A stretch of DNA of 64,000 nucleotides from positions 124,001 to 188,000 of the forward strand of contig NZ_BOPG01000024.1 of the NCBI RefSeq assembly GCF_016863635.1. The letters are read 5' to 3'. This DNA is from Virgisporangium aurantiacum (lineage in GTDB: Bacteria; Actinomycetota; Actinomycetes; Mycobacteriales; Micromonosporaceae). The translations under genes and the position numbers were made by a program. The notes under the pieces were generated by a model. The model worked only from the letters and a program-made list of their open reading frames with translations, made no database searches and had not been told where the DNA came from. Below are positions 43,001-51,357 of this stretch, piece after piece (positions within the stretch are counted from its first letter, which is position 1; every line of letters starts with the position of its first letter).

Positions 43001-45596
43001 ACCGGCCCGGGTCGTACACGCCTGGACGGCCGGTCCGCCGGCCGTCCAGGCGGATCCGTGGACCGCGCAGGAGCACGGCTTCTTCAGCCTGCTGACCCTG
43101 GTGGGGTCGCTGGCGGCCGCCGACCACCCGGACACCGTGCGGCTCGACGTCCTCACCCGCGGCACCACCGACGTGACCGGCACCGACCTGGTGCGTCCCG
43201 AGCACGCGACGGTCGCCGGCATCGTGCGGGTGGCGCCGCTGGAACTGCCGTGGCTCGACGTCCGGCACGTCGACCTGGATCCGTCCACTATGGACGGTTG
43301 GGATCTCGCCGCCGACGAGCTGGCCCGCAAGCCGGAGACCGACGAGGCCGGCCTGTGCCCGCCCACCGCGCTGCGCGGCCACCGCCGCTGGACGCCCGGC
43401 TACGAGCAGGTCGCGCTCCCCGACCGGTCCAACGCCGGGCTGCGCACCGGCGGCGTCTACGTGATCACCGGCGGGCTCGGCGGCATCGGCATCACCGTCG
43501 CCGAGGATCTCGCCTGGCGGTGCCGCGCCAAGGTCGTGCTCGTGTCGCGCGGCGGCCTGCCGCCCCGGGTGCGCTGGGAGGAGCACCTGGAGGCGCACGG
43601 CAGCACCGACCGCGTCGGCCGCGCGATCGCCGCGGTGCGCCGCATCGAGGAGGCGGGCGGGGAGGCCCTCGTGCTCGCCGCCGACGTCACCGATCCGCAA
43701 GCCCTGCGCCGGGTGCGGCGCGAGACACTCGCGATGTTCGGCGCGGTGCACGGCGTCATCCACGCGGCCGGTGTGCCGGGCGGCGGCGTCGCCGAGGTCA
43801 AGGAGCGCGCGGACGCCGAGCGCGTCCTCGCGCCCAAACTGCGGGGGACGCTCGCGCTCCGCGAGGCGTTCGGCGACCTGCCGCTGGACGTCGTGCTGCT
43901 GTGCTCGTCGGTGACCGCGGTGGCCGGCGGCTTCGGGCAGGTGGACTACTGCGCCGCGAACGCATTCCTCGACGCGCACGCCCGCGGTGCGCACGGCTGG
44001 CAGGCCCGGGTGGTATCGGTGAACTGGGGTGGTTGGCTGGAGGTCGGCATGGCCGCCGAGGTGGCCGCGCCGGAGGCGATCCGGGCCGCTGCTCCCGCGT
44101 CCACTGTGGAGGGACCACCCGAGACGGTGACCGTCGTCGACCACCCGGTGGTGGCCGGGCGGCACGACCGCGGCACCGGCGCGCTGCCGTGGTGCGGCGG
44201 CCCGGTGTCGGCCGCCACCCACTGGGTCCTCGACGAGCACCGCATGTCGCCGACGCCGCTGATGCCCGGCACCGGCTACGTCGAGATCGCCCGCGCCGCC
44301 GCCCAGGCGACCCTGCCGCCGGCCGCCGAGGGCCAGGTGATCGAACTGCGCGACGTCGTGTTCGTGGAGCCGATGCCGGTGCCCGACGGCACCTCCGCCG
44401 ACCTGAAGGTCGTGTTCGAGGCCGACCCCGACGGCGTGGAGTTCCAGGTCCGTTCCGTCGCAAGTGGACGGACGTCCACGCACGCCCGCGGCACCGCCGG
44501 CTGGTCCGACGCCGGGGAAGCCCCGCTGGTGGACCTCGACGCGATCCGCGGCCGCTGCGCGCAAGCCGGCGGGCAGGGCGGCGTGGCGCTGTCGAGCCTG
44601 CTCACGTACGGCCCGCACTGGCAGAACCTGCGCACCTGGTACACCGGCGACGGCGAGGCGCTGGCGTACCTGGAGGCCAACGACGTCGTCGCGGCCGATC
44701 TGCACCGCTGGGTGCTGCACCCGGGCATCCTCGACGAGGCGACGTCGTTCGCCCGGTTCAGCGTCGAGGGCCATTACCTGCCGCACAGCTACGGGCAGGT
44801 GGTGGTGCGCGGGCCGATGCCGGCGACGATGTGGAGCCACCTGCGGTTCCGCGACAGCGCGAGCGCCGAGGTGATCGTCGCCGACGTGTCGCTGATCGAC
44901 GAGTCCGGCCGCGAGTTCGTGACCATCAGCGACTACGTGCTGCGCCGCATCGACCCGGACGCCGTGCACGCGACGGTGTCGGTCGCTCCGTCGCCGTCCA
45001 CTGTGGACGTTCCCGCCCCGGATGCCGCTCCGGGTCGGGTCGGCATCCGTCCGGCCGACGGCGCCGAGGCCCTCGCCCGGCTGATCGCCGTGCCGCTGGG
45101 GCCGCAGGTGGTCGTCACCGCGACGCCGTTGCCCGATTACCTCGCCGAGGTCGGCGGCTTCACCAGCGACGCCGTGGAGGAGCTGACGGCCGACACCCGT
45201 TCGGCGCCGGCCCGGCCACGGCCGGACAGCTACGTCGCGCCGCGCACCGACCTGGAGACCACGGTGGTCGGGCTGTTCGCCGAGGTGCTGGGCGGCGAGG
45301 CCATCGGCGTTGAGGACGACTTCTTCGACCTCGGCGGCAACTCGCTGGTGGCGGTGCAGCTGATCGCGTTGATCCGCAAGCGGATCCAGGTGAAACTGCC
45401 GATGCGCAGCCTGTTCGAGGAGCCGACCGCCGCCGGGGTGGCACGGCTGGTCGAGCAGGTCCGCGCCGAGGACGGTGCCGGTGCCGCCGACAGTGCCGCC
45501 GACAGTGCTGCCGCCGCGGCCGGGAGCGAGGGACCGGCGGGCGGCATGGCGATCAAGCGGCAGCCGCGCCGCGCCGACACCGCCGGGACCGGATGA
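40041..45596 (+). CDS. Type I PKS module, KS-AT-KR-DH-ACP
   Basis: An 1851-residue extension module. KS (about 10-435): Cys182 in TACSSS, EAHGTGT and KSNIGH, all intact. AT (about 535-830): Ser623 in GHSIGE and HAFH at 719-722, the malonyl-CoA signature. KR: GGLGGIG from about 1144, HAAG, and Tyr1303 in DYCAAN. A double-hotdog DH follows: H1400 in DEHRMSPTPLMPG (Gly of HxxxGxxxxP replaced by Pro) and LHPGILDEATS, where the usual Gln/His partner is Ser. ACP Ser1768 lies in DLGGNSL. KR before DH is not the usual modular order. Expected: one malonate added to the dipeptide, beta-ketone reduced, dehydration uncertain. ATG 40041 follows AGGAGAT. Confidence 0.88.
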   Translation: MTATDEPTVEPIAVIGLACRMPGAADADAFWEMLADGTEAVRFFTLDEQRALGVPESIVTDPNFVPAAAILADHDAIDTGVFGMSIREAEIRDPQHRLLLELSHTALEDAGYDPSRYAGEIGNYATVGPDVYQWLNIRSNPKAYANAGWLAVMVGNHPDYAATLTSYKLGLRGPSLTMNTACSSSLVSLHLACEALRNGECDMALTGGATIDIPAGHGYLYDEDGITAPDGHCRPFDADARGTIWGSGGGVVVLKRLADAIEDGDNVRAVILGNAINNDGDTKVGFSAPSAEGQAAVIAQALGVAGVDPRTITYVEAHGTGTALGDPIEVSALSGVYQQDTDEAGWCAIGSVKSNIGHLGQSAGAAALIKTVLALEHGQIPPSLHYRSPNPKIEFGRNPFHVATALTKWEPDGVPRRAAVSSFGIGGTNAHAILQEAPARSAGTRETRPAHLLMLSARTDTALAVQRERLAAHLAAHPDLDLADVAHTLRVGRRQLARRAAVVATDVHDAVRALADDKRVVTGVAGRRAPRVALLFSGQGAQYAGAAAGLYRTEPVFRAAVDECAAALSNVDLPDVLFGAGDGAEERLRLTGNTQPALFTIGYALARLWQSWGVEPAAMLGHSIGEYVAATLAGVFELADAVRLVADRGRLMQRMPAGSMLAVSLDEAEVRPMLPDGLSVATVNAPGSCVVAGPTDLVRAFAERLSGDGTGATMLRTSHAFHSPMMEPILAEFRDLVAATARTAPRLPFLSNVTGTWITADEATDPGYWARHLREPVRFGDGVATLLADGEWVFVECGPGRQLAGLVRRQLSRDAVPPQPSLPGPADGVDDLTVLYKAAGTLWAHGVPVDRDAMGPWARRVPLPTYPFERVRAWVEPDRAVAGFSAQTSAVASRSERGGVLPVDGWAWVPTWRQLPPGPSTEQLPARCLVFADDNGLAAALRGRGTEVVLVRPGTAFGPTGDGYTVRPSERADYDALLAVLAGDGGVPARVVHAWTAGPPAVQADPWTAQEHGFFSLLTLVGSLAAADHPDTVRLDVLTRGTTDVTGTDLVRPEHATVAGIVRVAPLELPWLDVRHVDLDPSTMDGWDLAADELARKPETDEAGLCPPTALRGHRRWTPGYEQVALPDRSNAGLRTGGVYVITGGLGGIGITVAEDLAWRCRAKVVLVSRGGLPPRVRWEEHLEAHGSTDRVGRAIAAVRRIEEAGGEALVLAADVTDPQALRRVRRETLAMFGAVHGVIHAAGVPGGGVAEVKERADAERVLAPKLRGTLALREAFGDLPLDVVLLCSSVTAVAGGFGQVDYCAANAFLDAHARGAHGWQARVVSVNWGGWLEVGMAAEVAAPEAIRAAAPASTVEGPPETVTVVDHPVVAGRHDRGTGALPWCGGPVSAATHWVLDEHRMSPTPLMPGTGYVEIARAAAQATLPPAAEGQVIELRDVVFVEPMPVPDGTSADLKVVFEADPDGVEFQVRSVASGRTSTHARGTAGWSDAGEAPLVDLDAIRGRCAQAGGQGGVALSSLLTYGPHWQNLRTWYTGDGEALAYLEANDVVAADLHRWVLHPGILDEATSFARFSVEGHYLPHSYGQVVVRGPMPATMWSHLRFRDSASAEVIVADVSLIDESGREFVTISDYVLRRIDPDAVHATVSVAPSPSTVDVPAPDAAPGRVGIRPADGAEALARLIAVPLGPQVVVTATPLPDYLAEVGGFTSDAVEELTADTRSAPARPRPDSYVAPRTDLETTVVGLFAEVLGGEAIGVEDDFFDLGGNSLVAVQLIALIRKRIQVKLPMRSLFEEPTAAGVARLVEQVRAEDGAGAADSAADSAAAAAGSEGPAGGMAIKRQPRRADTAGTG

Positions 45597-45608
45597 CCCG
45601 GCCGGCCA

Positions 45609-46226
45609 CTACCCGAACAGTTCGTGGGTGGGTGGGGTCTCGCCGATCGGGTACTCGGCGCCGACCGCCCGCCACCACGGCTCGAGCGGGGTGAACACCA
45701 CGCCCAGTTCCTCGTGCGCCACCGCGGCGTACGGCCCGGTCGCCGCGACCCGGTCGATCGGGACCGCGTATGCGTCGGCGACGGCGGCCCAGGCGACCGG
45801 GCCGTCGACGGTGCCGTCGTCGAGGACCTCGGCGCCGTCGGCCGCGGGCACGTCGAGGAGCGACGGTTCGCCCTCGCTGTCCCGGTCGCCCTCGGGGTAC
45901 ACGTAGACGTGCTGGAGGCGGCGCAGGCCGGCCGGCGTCCGCGCGAGGATGAGGTGTTCGGCGCCGTACTCGTCGTGGTCGAGGCCGATGATCATGCGGC
46001 GGACGCGGCCCGCCTCGGCGGCGGCGGCCAGGGCCTCGGCGAGCCACGCGTTGCCCCAGGTGGCGAACAGGCTCACCCGGTCGTTGTCGGCGAGCCAGAC
46101 GGCCACCGGCGACACGCGCTTCGACAGCGGCGGTTCCTGGACGGCTGCCGCGAGGCCGTCGAACAGCGCCTGCGGATCGGTGCCGGGCTCGAGGTCCACC
46201 ACGGCGAAACCCATGAAGGTCGACAT
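45609..46226 (-). CDS. Hypothetical protein at the junction of the two cluster arms
   Basis: A 205-residue soluble protein I do not recognise. It begins MSTFMGFAVVDLEPGTDPQALFDGLAAAV, has a mixed alpha/beta composition (VAVWLADNDRVSLFATWGNAW, RRMIIGLDHDEYGAEHLIL), is rich in acidic residues and has no signal peptide. It ends ELGVVFTPLEPWWRAVG...THELFG. It lies 18 bases after the stop of the C-A-PCP-R synthetase on the same strand, so may be the last gene of the minus arm. A TACGGT hexamer 7 bases before its ATG suggests its own leaderless promoter. It converges on the PKS gene. Confidence 0.6.
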   Translation of the reverse strand: MSTFMGFAVVDLEPGTDPQALFDGLAAAVQEPPLSKRVSPVAVWLADNDRVSLFATWGNAWLAEALAAAAEAGRVRRMIIGLDHDEYGAEHLILARTPAGLRRLQHVYVYPEGDRDSEGEPSLLDVPAADGAEVLDDGTVDGPVAWAAVADAYAVPIDRVAATGPYAAVAHEELGVVFTPLEPWWRAVGAEYPIGETPPTHELFG

Positions 46227-46233
46227 TCCGGCG

Positions 46234-46239
46234 ACCGTA
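46234..46239 (-). promoter_or_regulatory. Candidate leaderless -10 (TACGGT) for the junction gene
   Basis: TACGGT on the minus strand ends 7 bases before the ATG at 46226. Confidence 0.35.
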
Positions 46240-46244
46240 CCGGA

Positions 46245-49200
46245 TCAGGGACCGGCCCGGCGGCGCCCCGCCGGGACGGGGAGCACGCCGGTGGCGACGG
46301 CCGTCGCGAGGTAGCGGCGCATGAGCGCCTCGTCCACCGGCGGGCAGTCCGACCCGGACCGTCCGATGTGGACGGCCGGGACGTCGGCGGAGGCGGCGGT
46401 CAGCGGGATCGCGACGGCGGCATGGTCGGGATGGCGCAGCGCGACCCCGGCCCACTCGTCGGCGGGCAGCCGCGGCAGGTCGAACCCGTACCCGGCCACC
46501 CAGTCGACGACGTCGCGCAGGCTGGTCGGCCTGGTCGGGAGCAACGTGGCCACCGGCGCGTCGGCGGCGGCGCCCCGGGTCCGCGACAGCGACACGAGGG
46601 TGCGGGCGACCCAGTCGACCGGGGTCCACGGCTCGGCGACCCGCAGGTCGGGCAGCGTCGACAGGTCGACCGCGGCGCGGAGCACCCGCCAGATGAGGTC
46701 GTCGGGGTTGACCGCGGTGCCGTCGCCGGGTCCGACGACCCGGCCGAGCCGGTAGATGGCCACCGGCAGCCCGCGCCGGCCGGCCTCCGTCACCAGCCGT
46801 TCGGCGATCTCCTTGCTGTGCGCGTAACCCGGGCCGCGGAGACCGGTCCGGCCCGCGACGGCGACCGTCGAGACGTGGTGCACGGCGGCCGGCCGGCCGG
46901 TGGCGGCCAGGCGCAGGATCTCCCGGGTCGCGAGGACGTTCGCGGCCCGGGCGCTGTCGTACCCCACGGCGAGGCTGACGTTCGCGGCGGCGTGGTAGAC
47001 GGCGTCGACGTCGGCGGCGAGCCTGTCGAACGCGGCCGGGTCGAGGTCGAACCGCGGCCGTCCGAGGTCGGCGGGAACGGGGTGGACGCGGGCCGCCAGT
47101 CCCGGAACGTCGGGGGTGCCGGCCGCCGTCAGTGCGCGGGTGATCCGGTCGGCCGCGACGGCGGGGTCGTCGGCGCGGACCGGGCACACGACCCGGACGT
47201 CGGTCGTGGTCAGCAGTTCGCGCAGCAGGTACCGGCCGACGAAGCCGGTCGCGCCGGTGAGCAGGACGGTCCGGGCGGCGGCCGCCGTGCGGGCGGGGCC
47301 CGGGCCGGGGCGGATGTCGGGCGGGAGAACGGCGTCCCGCAAGGCCGGGTCGTGGCCTTCCGGTACCCGGGCGCCGGCCAGGGCGTGGGCCAGTCCCGCC
47401 ACCGTCGGGTGCTCGAACACCGTCCCGACGGTGATCTCGCGGCCGAGAACGGCGGCCAGCCGGTTGGCGATCTGGATGGTCTGCAACGACCGGCCACCGA
47501 CGTCGAAGAAGTCGTCGTCGACGGACGCCGGCGCGGTGCCGAGCACGGCCGTCCACGCGTCGAGAACGACCCGTTCGATGCCGTCCGCGGCGACGGCGCG
47601 AGGCCCGGTGTCCCGCTCCCGCAGCGCCGCGCGGTCGACCTTGTTGTTGGCCGTCCGCGGGATCGCCGGCACGGCGACGAACGTCGACGGAATCATCACC
47701 GCGGGGAGGACCGCGCCGAGTCGCGCCGGCAGGTCCGCCGCAACGGGCCCGGCGGTCACGATGTACGCCACCAGTCGTACCGTGCCCGTCGCGGTGGGGA
47801 CGGCGACGACGGCCGCGTCGCGGATCGACGGATGGTCGAGCAGCGCCGACTCGATCTCCGCCGGATCGACCCGGTGACCGCTGATCTTCAACTCGTCGTC
47901 GCGGCGGCCGACGAACACGAGTTGGCCGTCGGCGCGTCGCCGGACCAGATCGCCGGTCCGGTAGGCGCGGACCCCGTCCAGCGTGACGAACCGCCGTGCC
48001 GTCAGGTCCGGCCGGTTCAGGTAGCCGTCGGCGAGGGTGGGGCCGGCCAGGTACAGCTCGCCGTCGATGACCGCGGCCCGCACTCCGGCCAACGGCAGCC
48101 CGATCGGCACGTCGGTGTCGGCCGGGGTCAGGTCGGCGGCGGTCGCCACCACCGTGGCCTCCGTCGGGCCGTAGGAGTTGATGAGCCGTACCGTCGCCGG
48201 CCACCGGGCGACGCGGGCCGGTGCGGCCGCCTCGCCGCCGATGATCACCGTGCGGATGCCGGCCGGCAGCGTCGCGCCGCCGCCCACCAGGTAGGCGACC
48301 TCGTGCCAGTACGCGGTCGGCAGGTCGAGCACGGTCACGCCGGCGTCCGCGCAGCCGGACAGCAGGCGGGGCACCGATTCCAGCATGGCCGGCGTCCGGA
48401 TCACCAGTGTCGCGCCGGCGCACAGCGTCACGAACAGTTCCTCGACGCTCGCGTCGAAGTGCAGCGGAGCGAACTGCAGGACGCGGTCGTCGGCGGTGAT
48501 TCCGTACCGGGCCGTGGCGGCGGCCACGAAGTGTGCCAGCGCGGCGGCGCCGACCACCACGCCCTTCGGCCGCCCGGCCGAGCCCGAGGTATAGGAGACA
48601 TAGGCAACGGTGGCCGGTGTGGTCGCGGCCGTGTCCGGGCCGTCGGCACCATTTATGGGACGCACAACCGCCCGGTCGCCGTACGCCACCGCTTCGCCCG
48701 GCAACGCCACCACCACCGCCGGGTCGGCGTCGTCGAGCACGGCCCGTACCCGCTCGGCGGGACCGTGCGGGTCGACGGCGACGTACGGCGCGCCCGCGTA
48801 CAACGCGCCCAGGATCGCCACGACGGCGTCGACCCCCGGTGCCAGCGCGACCGCGACCGGCCGGTCCGGGCCGGCACCGTGTCGGATCAGCCGGGCGGCG
48901 GTCGCCAGCGCCGCGGTGTGTAGCTCACCGTAGCCGACCGTCCGTCCATCGTGGACGATCGCGGTCCGGTCGGGCCGGCGCCGCGCGTGCCCGGCGATCA
49001 GCCGGGTGACCGGTGCGGCCGGCGCCGGCAACGGGCCGCCGTCGATCCACTCGACGCGTCCGGCCGCCCGCTCCGGCACGGTCACCGGAAGGACGGAGAC
49101 CGGCCGGTCCGGCGCGTCGAGCGCGCCGGCCAGCGCCGCGACGTAGGCGTCGGCGAGGGAGCGCGCGGTCGCCTCCTCGAACAGGTCGGTGGCGTACTCG

Positions 49201-50324
49201 AGCCGGCCGCGCACCGTGCCGCCGGCCAGGCTCAGGTCGAGGGCGAGGTCGGACATCACCGTCCCGGTGTGGATCTGGCCGCTGATGTCCGACGGCACCA
49301 GGTTGAACCCGACCTGGCACTGCGGCGTGCGGCCGGGGACGTCCTGGTGGTCGAGCGTCGCCGCGACGGCGTCGCGGACCTGCCGCGTCAACTCGCCGAA
49401 CGACGGATCGGCGGCCAGGTCGGTGCGCACGACCGCGGTGTGCACGAACATGCCGATGAGCCCGGTCAGCTCGGGCAGGGTCCGGCCGCCGAGCGGAACG
49501 CCGACGTGGACGTCGGTCCGCCCGGCCCACCGGGCGAGCAGCACGTGGAACGCGGCCAGCATGGTCATGAACGGCGTGACGCCGGTCCGCTTCGACCACG
49601 CCACGATCCGGGCGGTCAGCTCCGCCGGAACCGTGAACGGGTGGACCTCCCCCCGCGCGGTGGGCGTCGGCGGGCGCGGCCGGTCGGTGGGCAGGCCGAG
49701 GTCGGCCGGCAACCGGGCCAGCGTCCGGTCCTGGCGCGCCTGTTCCGCGGCGATCCGCGCCGGCGTCGACCGGTCGCGCTGCCAGACGGCGTGGTCGGCG
49801 CACTGGACGGGCAGCTCGGGCAGGTCGGGTTCGCGGCCCGCGCCCGCCGCGGCGTACACCTCCAGCAGTTCGCGGACGAGGATGTCCGACGACGCGCCGT
49901 CGAACACCGCGTGGTGGCACACGAACACGAGGCGCGCGTCGTCCCCGGCGAGCCGGACCAGCCGGGCCCGCCACAGCGGCGCCCGGTCGAGCGCGAAGGG
50001 CACCGTCGCCTCGGCCCGCGCCGCCCGGGCGAACGCCGCGTCCCGTTCGGTGGGTGGCGTCGACCGCAGGTCGGTCTCCGGGACCCGGACCGGGCCGGCG
50101 GGGTGCACGACCTGCACGACGCCCACGTCGCCGACGAACGACGTCCGGAGGGACTCGTGCCGGTCCACCAGCCGGGTCAGCGCCGCAGCCAACCGCTCGA
50201 CGTCGCCGCCGTCCGGCACCGGCAGCCACATCGCGACGTTGTAGACCGGCAGCGAGGGCCGGAGGTGGTGCGCCAACCAGACGCGTTCCTGCGCGATCGA
50301 CGCCGGGAAGACGTCAGAGGTCAC
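46245..50324 (-). CDS. NRPS termination module, C-A-PCP-R
   Basis: A 1359-residue module. C domain (about 5-430) has HHAVFDG near residue 137. A domain (about 445-890) has YTSGSAGRPKG near 581, NSYGPTEA and TANNKVDR. My hand-aligned specificity residues are D-A-E-D-I-G-S-V-V; acidic residues at the third and fourth positions suggest a basic substrate (Lys, Arg or Orn). The PCP Ser lies in DVGGRSLQ near 944. The C-terminal 340 residues are a thioester reductase: NAD(P) motif LLTGATGFVGRYLL near 1024, VHHVSTVAVAG, and the Tyr/Lys pair in YAHSK. It should release the chain as an aldehyde, or an alcohol after a second reduction. GTG 50324 overlaps the LLM gene by 11 bases. Confidence 0.87.
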   Translation of the reverse strand: MTSDVFPASIAQERVWLAHHLRPSLPVYNVAMWLPVPDGGDVERLAAALTRLVDRHESLRTSFVGDVGVVQVVHPAGPVRVPETDLRSTPPTERDAAFARAARAEATVPFALDRAPLWRARLVRLAGDDARLVFVCHHAVFDGASSDILVRELLEVYAAAGAGREPDLPELPVQCADHAVWQRDRSTPARIAAEQARQDRTLARLPADLGLPTDRPRPPTPTARGEVHPFTVPAELTARIVAWSKRTGVTPFMTMLAAFHVLLARWAGRTDVHVGVPLGGRTLPELTGLIGMFVHTAVVRTDLAADPSFGELTRQVRDAVAATLDHQDVPGRTPQCQVGFNLVPSDISGQIHTGTVMSDLALDLSLAGGTVRGRLEYATDLFEEATARSLADAYVAALAGALDAPDRPVSVLPVTVPERAAGRVEWIDGGPLPAPAAPVTRLIAGHARRRPDRTAIVHDGRTVGYGELHTAALATAARLIRHGAGPDRPVAVALAPGVDAVVAILGALYAGAPYVAVDPHGPAERVRAVLDDADPAVVVALPGEAVAYGDRAVVRPINGADGPDTAATTPATVAYVSYTSGSAGRPKGVVVGAAALAHFVAAATARYGITADDRVLQFAPLHFDASVEELFVTLCAGATLVIRTPAMLESVPRLLSGCADAGVTVLDLPTAYWHEVAYLVGGGATLPAGIRTVIIGGEAAAPARVARWPATVRLINSYGPTEATVVATAADLTPADTDVPIGLPLAGVRAAVIDGELYLAGPTLADGYLNRPDLTARRFVTLDGVRAYRTGDLVRRRADGQLVFVGRRDDELKISGHRVDPAEIESALLDHPSIRDAAVVAVPTATGTVRLVAYIVTAGPVAADLPARLGAVLPAVMIPSTFVAVPAIPRTANNKVDRAALRERDTGPRAVAADGIERVVLDAWTAVLGTAPASVDDDFFDVGGRSLQTIQIANRLAAVLGREITVGTVFEHPTVAGLAHALAGARVPEGHDPALRDAVLPPDIRPGPGPARTAAAARTVLLTGATGFVGRYLLRELLTTTDVRVVCPVRADDPAVAADRITRALTAAGTPDVPGLAARVHPVPADLGRPRFDLDPAAFDRLAADVDAVYHAAANVSLAVGYDSARAANVLATREILRLAATGRPAAVHHVSTVAVAGRTGLRGPGYAHSKEIAERLVTEAGRRGLPVAIYRLGRVVGPGDGTAVNPDDLIWRVLRAAVDLSTLPDLRVAEPWTPVDWVARTLVSLSRTRGAAADAPVATLLPTRPTSLRDVVDWVAGYGFDLPRLPADEWAGVALRHPDHAAVAIPLTAASADVPAVHIGRSGSDCPPVDEALMRRYLATAVATGVLPVPAGRRRAGP

Positions 50325-51357
50325 CGGCCACCTCGGCGATCGCGCGCAACTGGGCCTGCCGGGCGGCCAGCGTCGGCGGGACCACACCGACGATCAGCGT
50401 CGTGACACCGGCGTCGCGGTACGCGGCGAGGCGTTCGCGGACGCGTTCGCGCGGGCCGCAGACCGTCATCGCGTCGACGAGGCCGTCGGACATCGCGGCG
50501 ATCGCCTCGCCCTGGCGGCCGTCGAGGAACGCCTCCTGCATCTTTGTTGCCTCGGCCTCGAAGCCGAGCCGCGCGGCCAACTGGTTGTGGAAGTTGTGCT
50601 TCCGCGAGCCCATGCCGCCCAGGTACAGCGCCAGCATCGGGCGCATCATGTCGTAGGCGACGTCGAGGTCGTCCTCGACGAGCACCATCACCATCGGCGC
50701 GACGTCGAAGCCGTCGAGGGTCCGGCCGGCCGCGGCGGCGCCGTCGGCGAGCAGGTCGCGGCACGCGGCGACGTGGCTCGGCGGGACGTTCAGCGGCAGC
50801 CAGCCGTCGGCGAGCTCGCCGGTGAGGCGCACCGCGTTCGGCCCGATCGTGGCCAGGTAGATCGGCAGCGGCCGCTGCACCGGCTCGACGGCGAGCGCCA
50901 GCTCCTTGCCCTCGCTGCCCGGCAGCGGCACGGTGAGCGTCGGGCCCGCGTACCGCACGGGCTTGCGCTCCAGGGCCATCCGCACCACCGCGACGTAGTC
51001 GCGGGCGTGGGCGAGGGGACGCGTGAACGGCAGCCCGTGCCACCCCTCCACCAGTTGCGGACCGGAGAAGCCCAGCCCGAGCCGGAACCGGCCGTTGGAC
51101 AACTGGTCGATCGTCGCGGCCGTCATCGCCGCGGCGACCGGTCGGCGGGCCGGCATCTGCAGGATCGCGGTGCCGAGCCGGATGCGGCTGGTCTGCCCGG
51201 CCAGCCAGGCCATGATGCTCGCCGGATCGGTGCCGTACGTCTCGGCCGCCCACGCCGAGTGGTAGCCCAGCCGTTCCGCGTCGCGGACCAGCGTCAGGTG
51301 GTCGGCGGGCGACAGCCCGGCCGTCCCCCAGTAGCTCAGGCTGTAGCCGAGTCGCAC
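50314..51357 (-). CDS. LLM-class (F420-dependent type) oxidoreductase of the minus arm
   Basis: A 347-residue luciferase-like protein: VRLGYSLSYWGTAGLSPADHLTLVRDAERLGYHSAWAAETYGTDP, then RIRLGTAILQMPARRPVAAAMTAATIDQLSNGRFRLGLGFSGPQLVEGWHG and LPIYLATIGPNAVRLTGELADGWLP. This is the classic actinobacterial F420-dependent LLM pattern. GTG 51357 has a good ribosome site, GGAGGAG. It overlaps the thioesterase gene by 22 bases and the downstream NRPS by 11, so it is firmly part of this operon. A tailoring oxidation or reduction is likely; the reaction is unknown. Confidence 0.85.
   Translation of the reverse strand: MRLGYSLSYWGTAGLSPADHLTLVRDAERLGYHSAWAAETYGTDPASIMAWLAGQTSRIRLGTAILQMPARRPVAAAMTAATIDQLSNGRFRLGLGFSGPQLVEGWHGLPFTRPLAHARDYVAVVRMALERKPVRYAGPTLTVPLPGSEGKELALAVEPVQRPLPIYLATIGPNAVRLTGELADGWLPLNVPPSHVAACRDLLADGAAAAGRTLDGFDVAPMVMVLVEDDLDVAYDMMRPMLALYLGGMGSRKHNFHNQLAARLGFEAEATKMQEAFLDGRQGEAIAAMSDGLVDAMTVCGPRERVRERLAAYRDAGVTTLIVGVVPPTLAARQAQLRAIAEVAGDL

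Noticed and set aside
42192..44969. A 925-codon minus-strand frame opposite the PKS
   Set aside because: Low-complexity Arg/Gly/His-rich translation without motifs; the plus-strand AT, KR and DH motifs are unambiguous.
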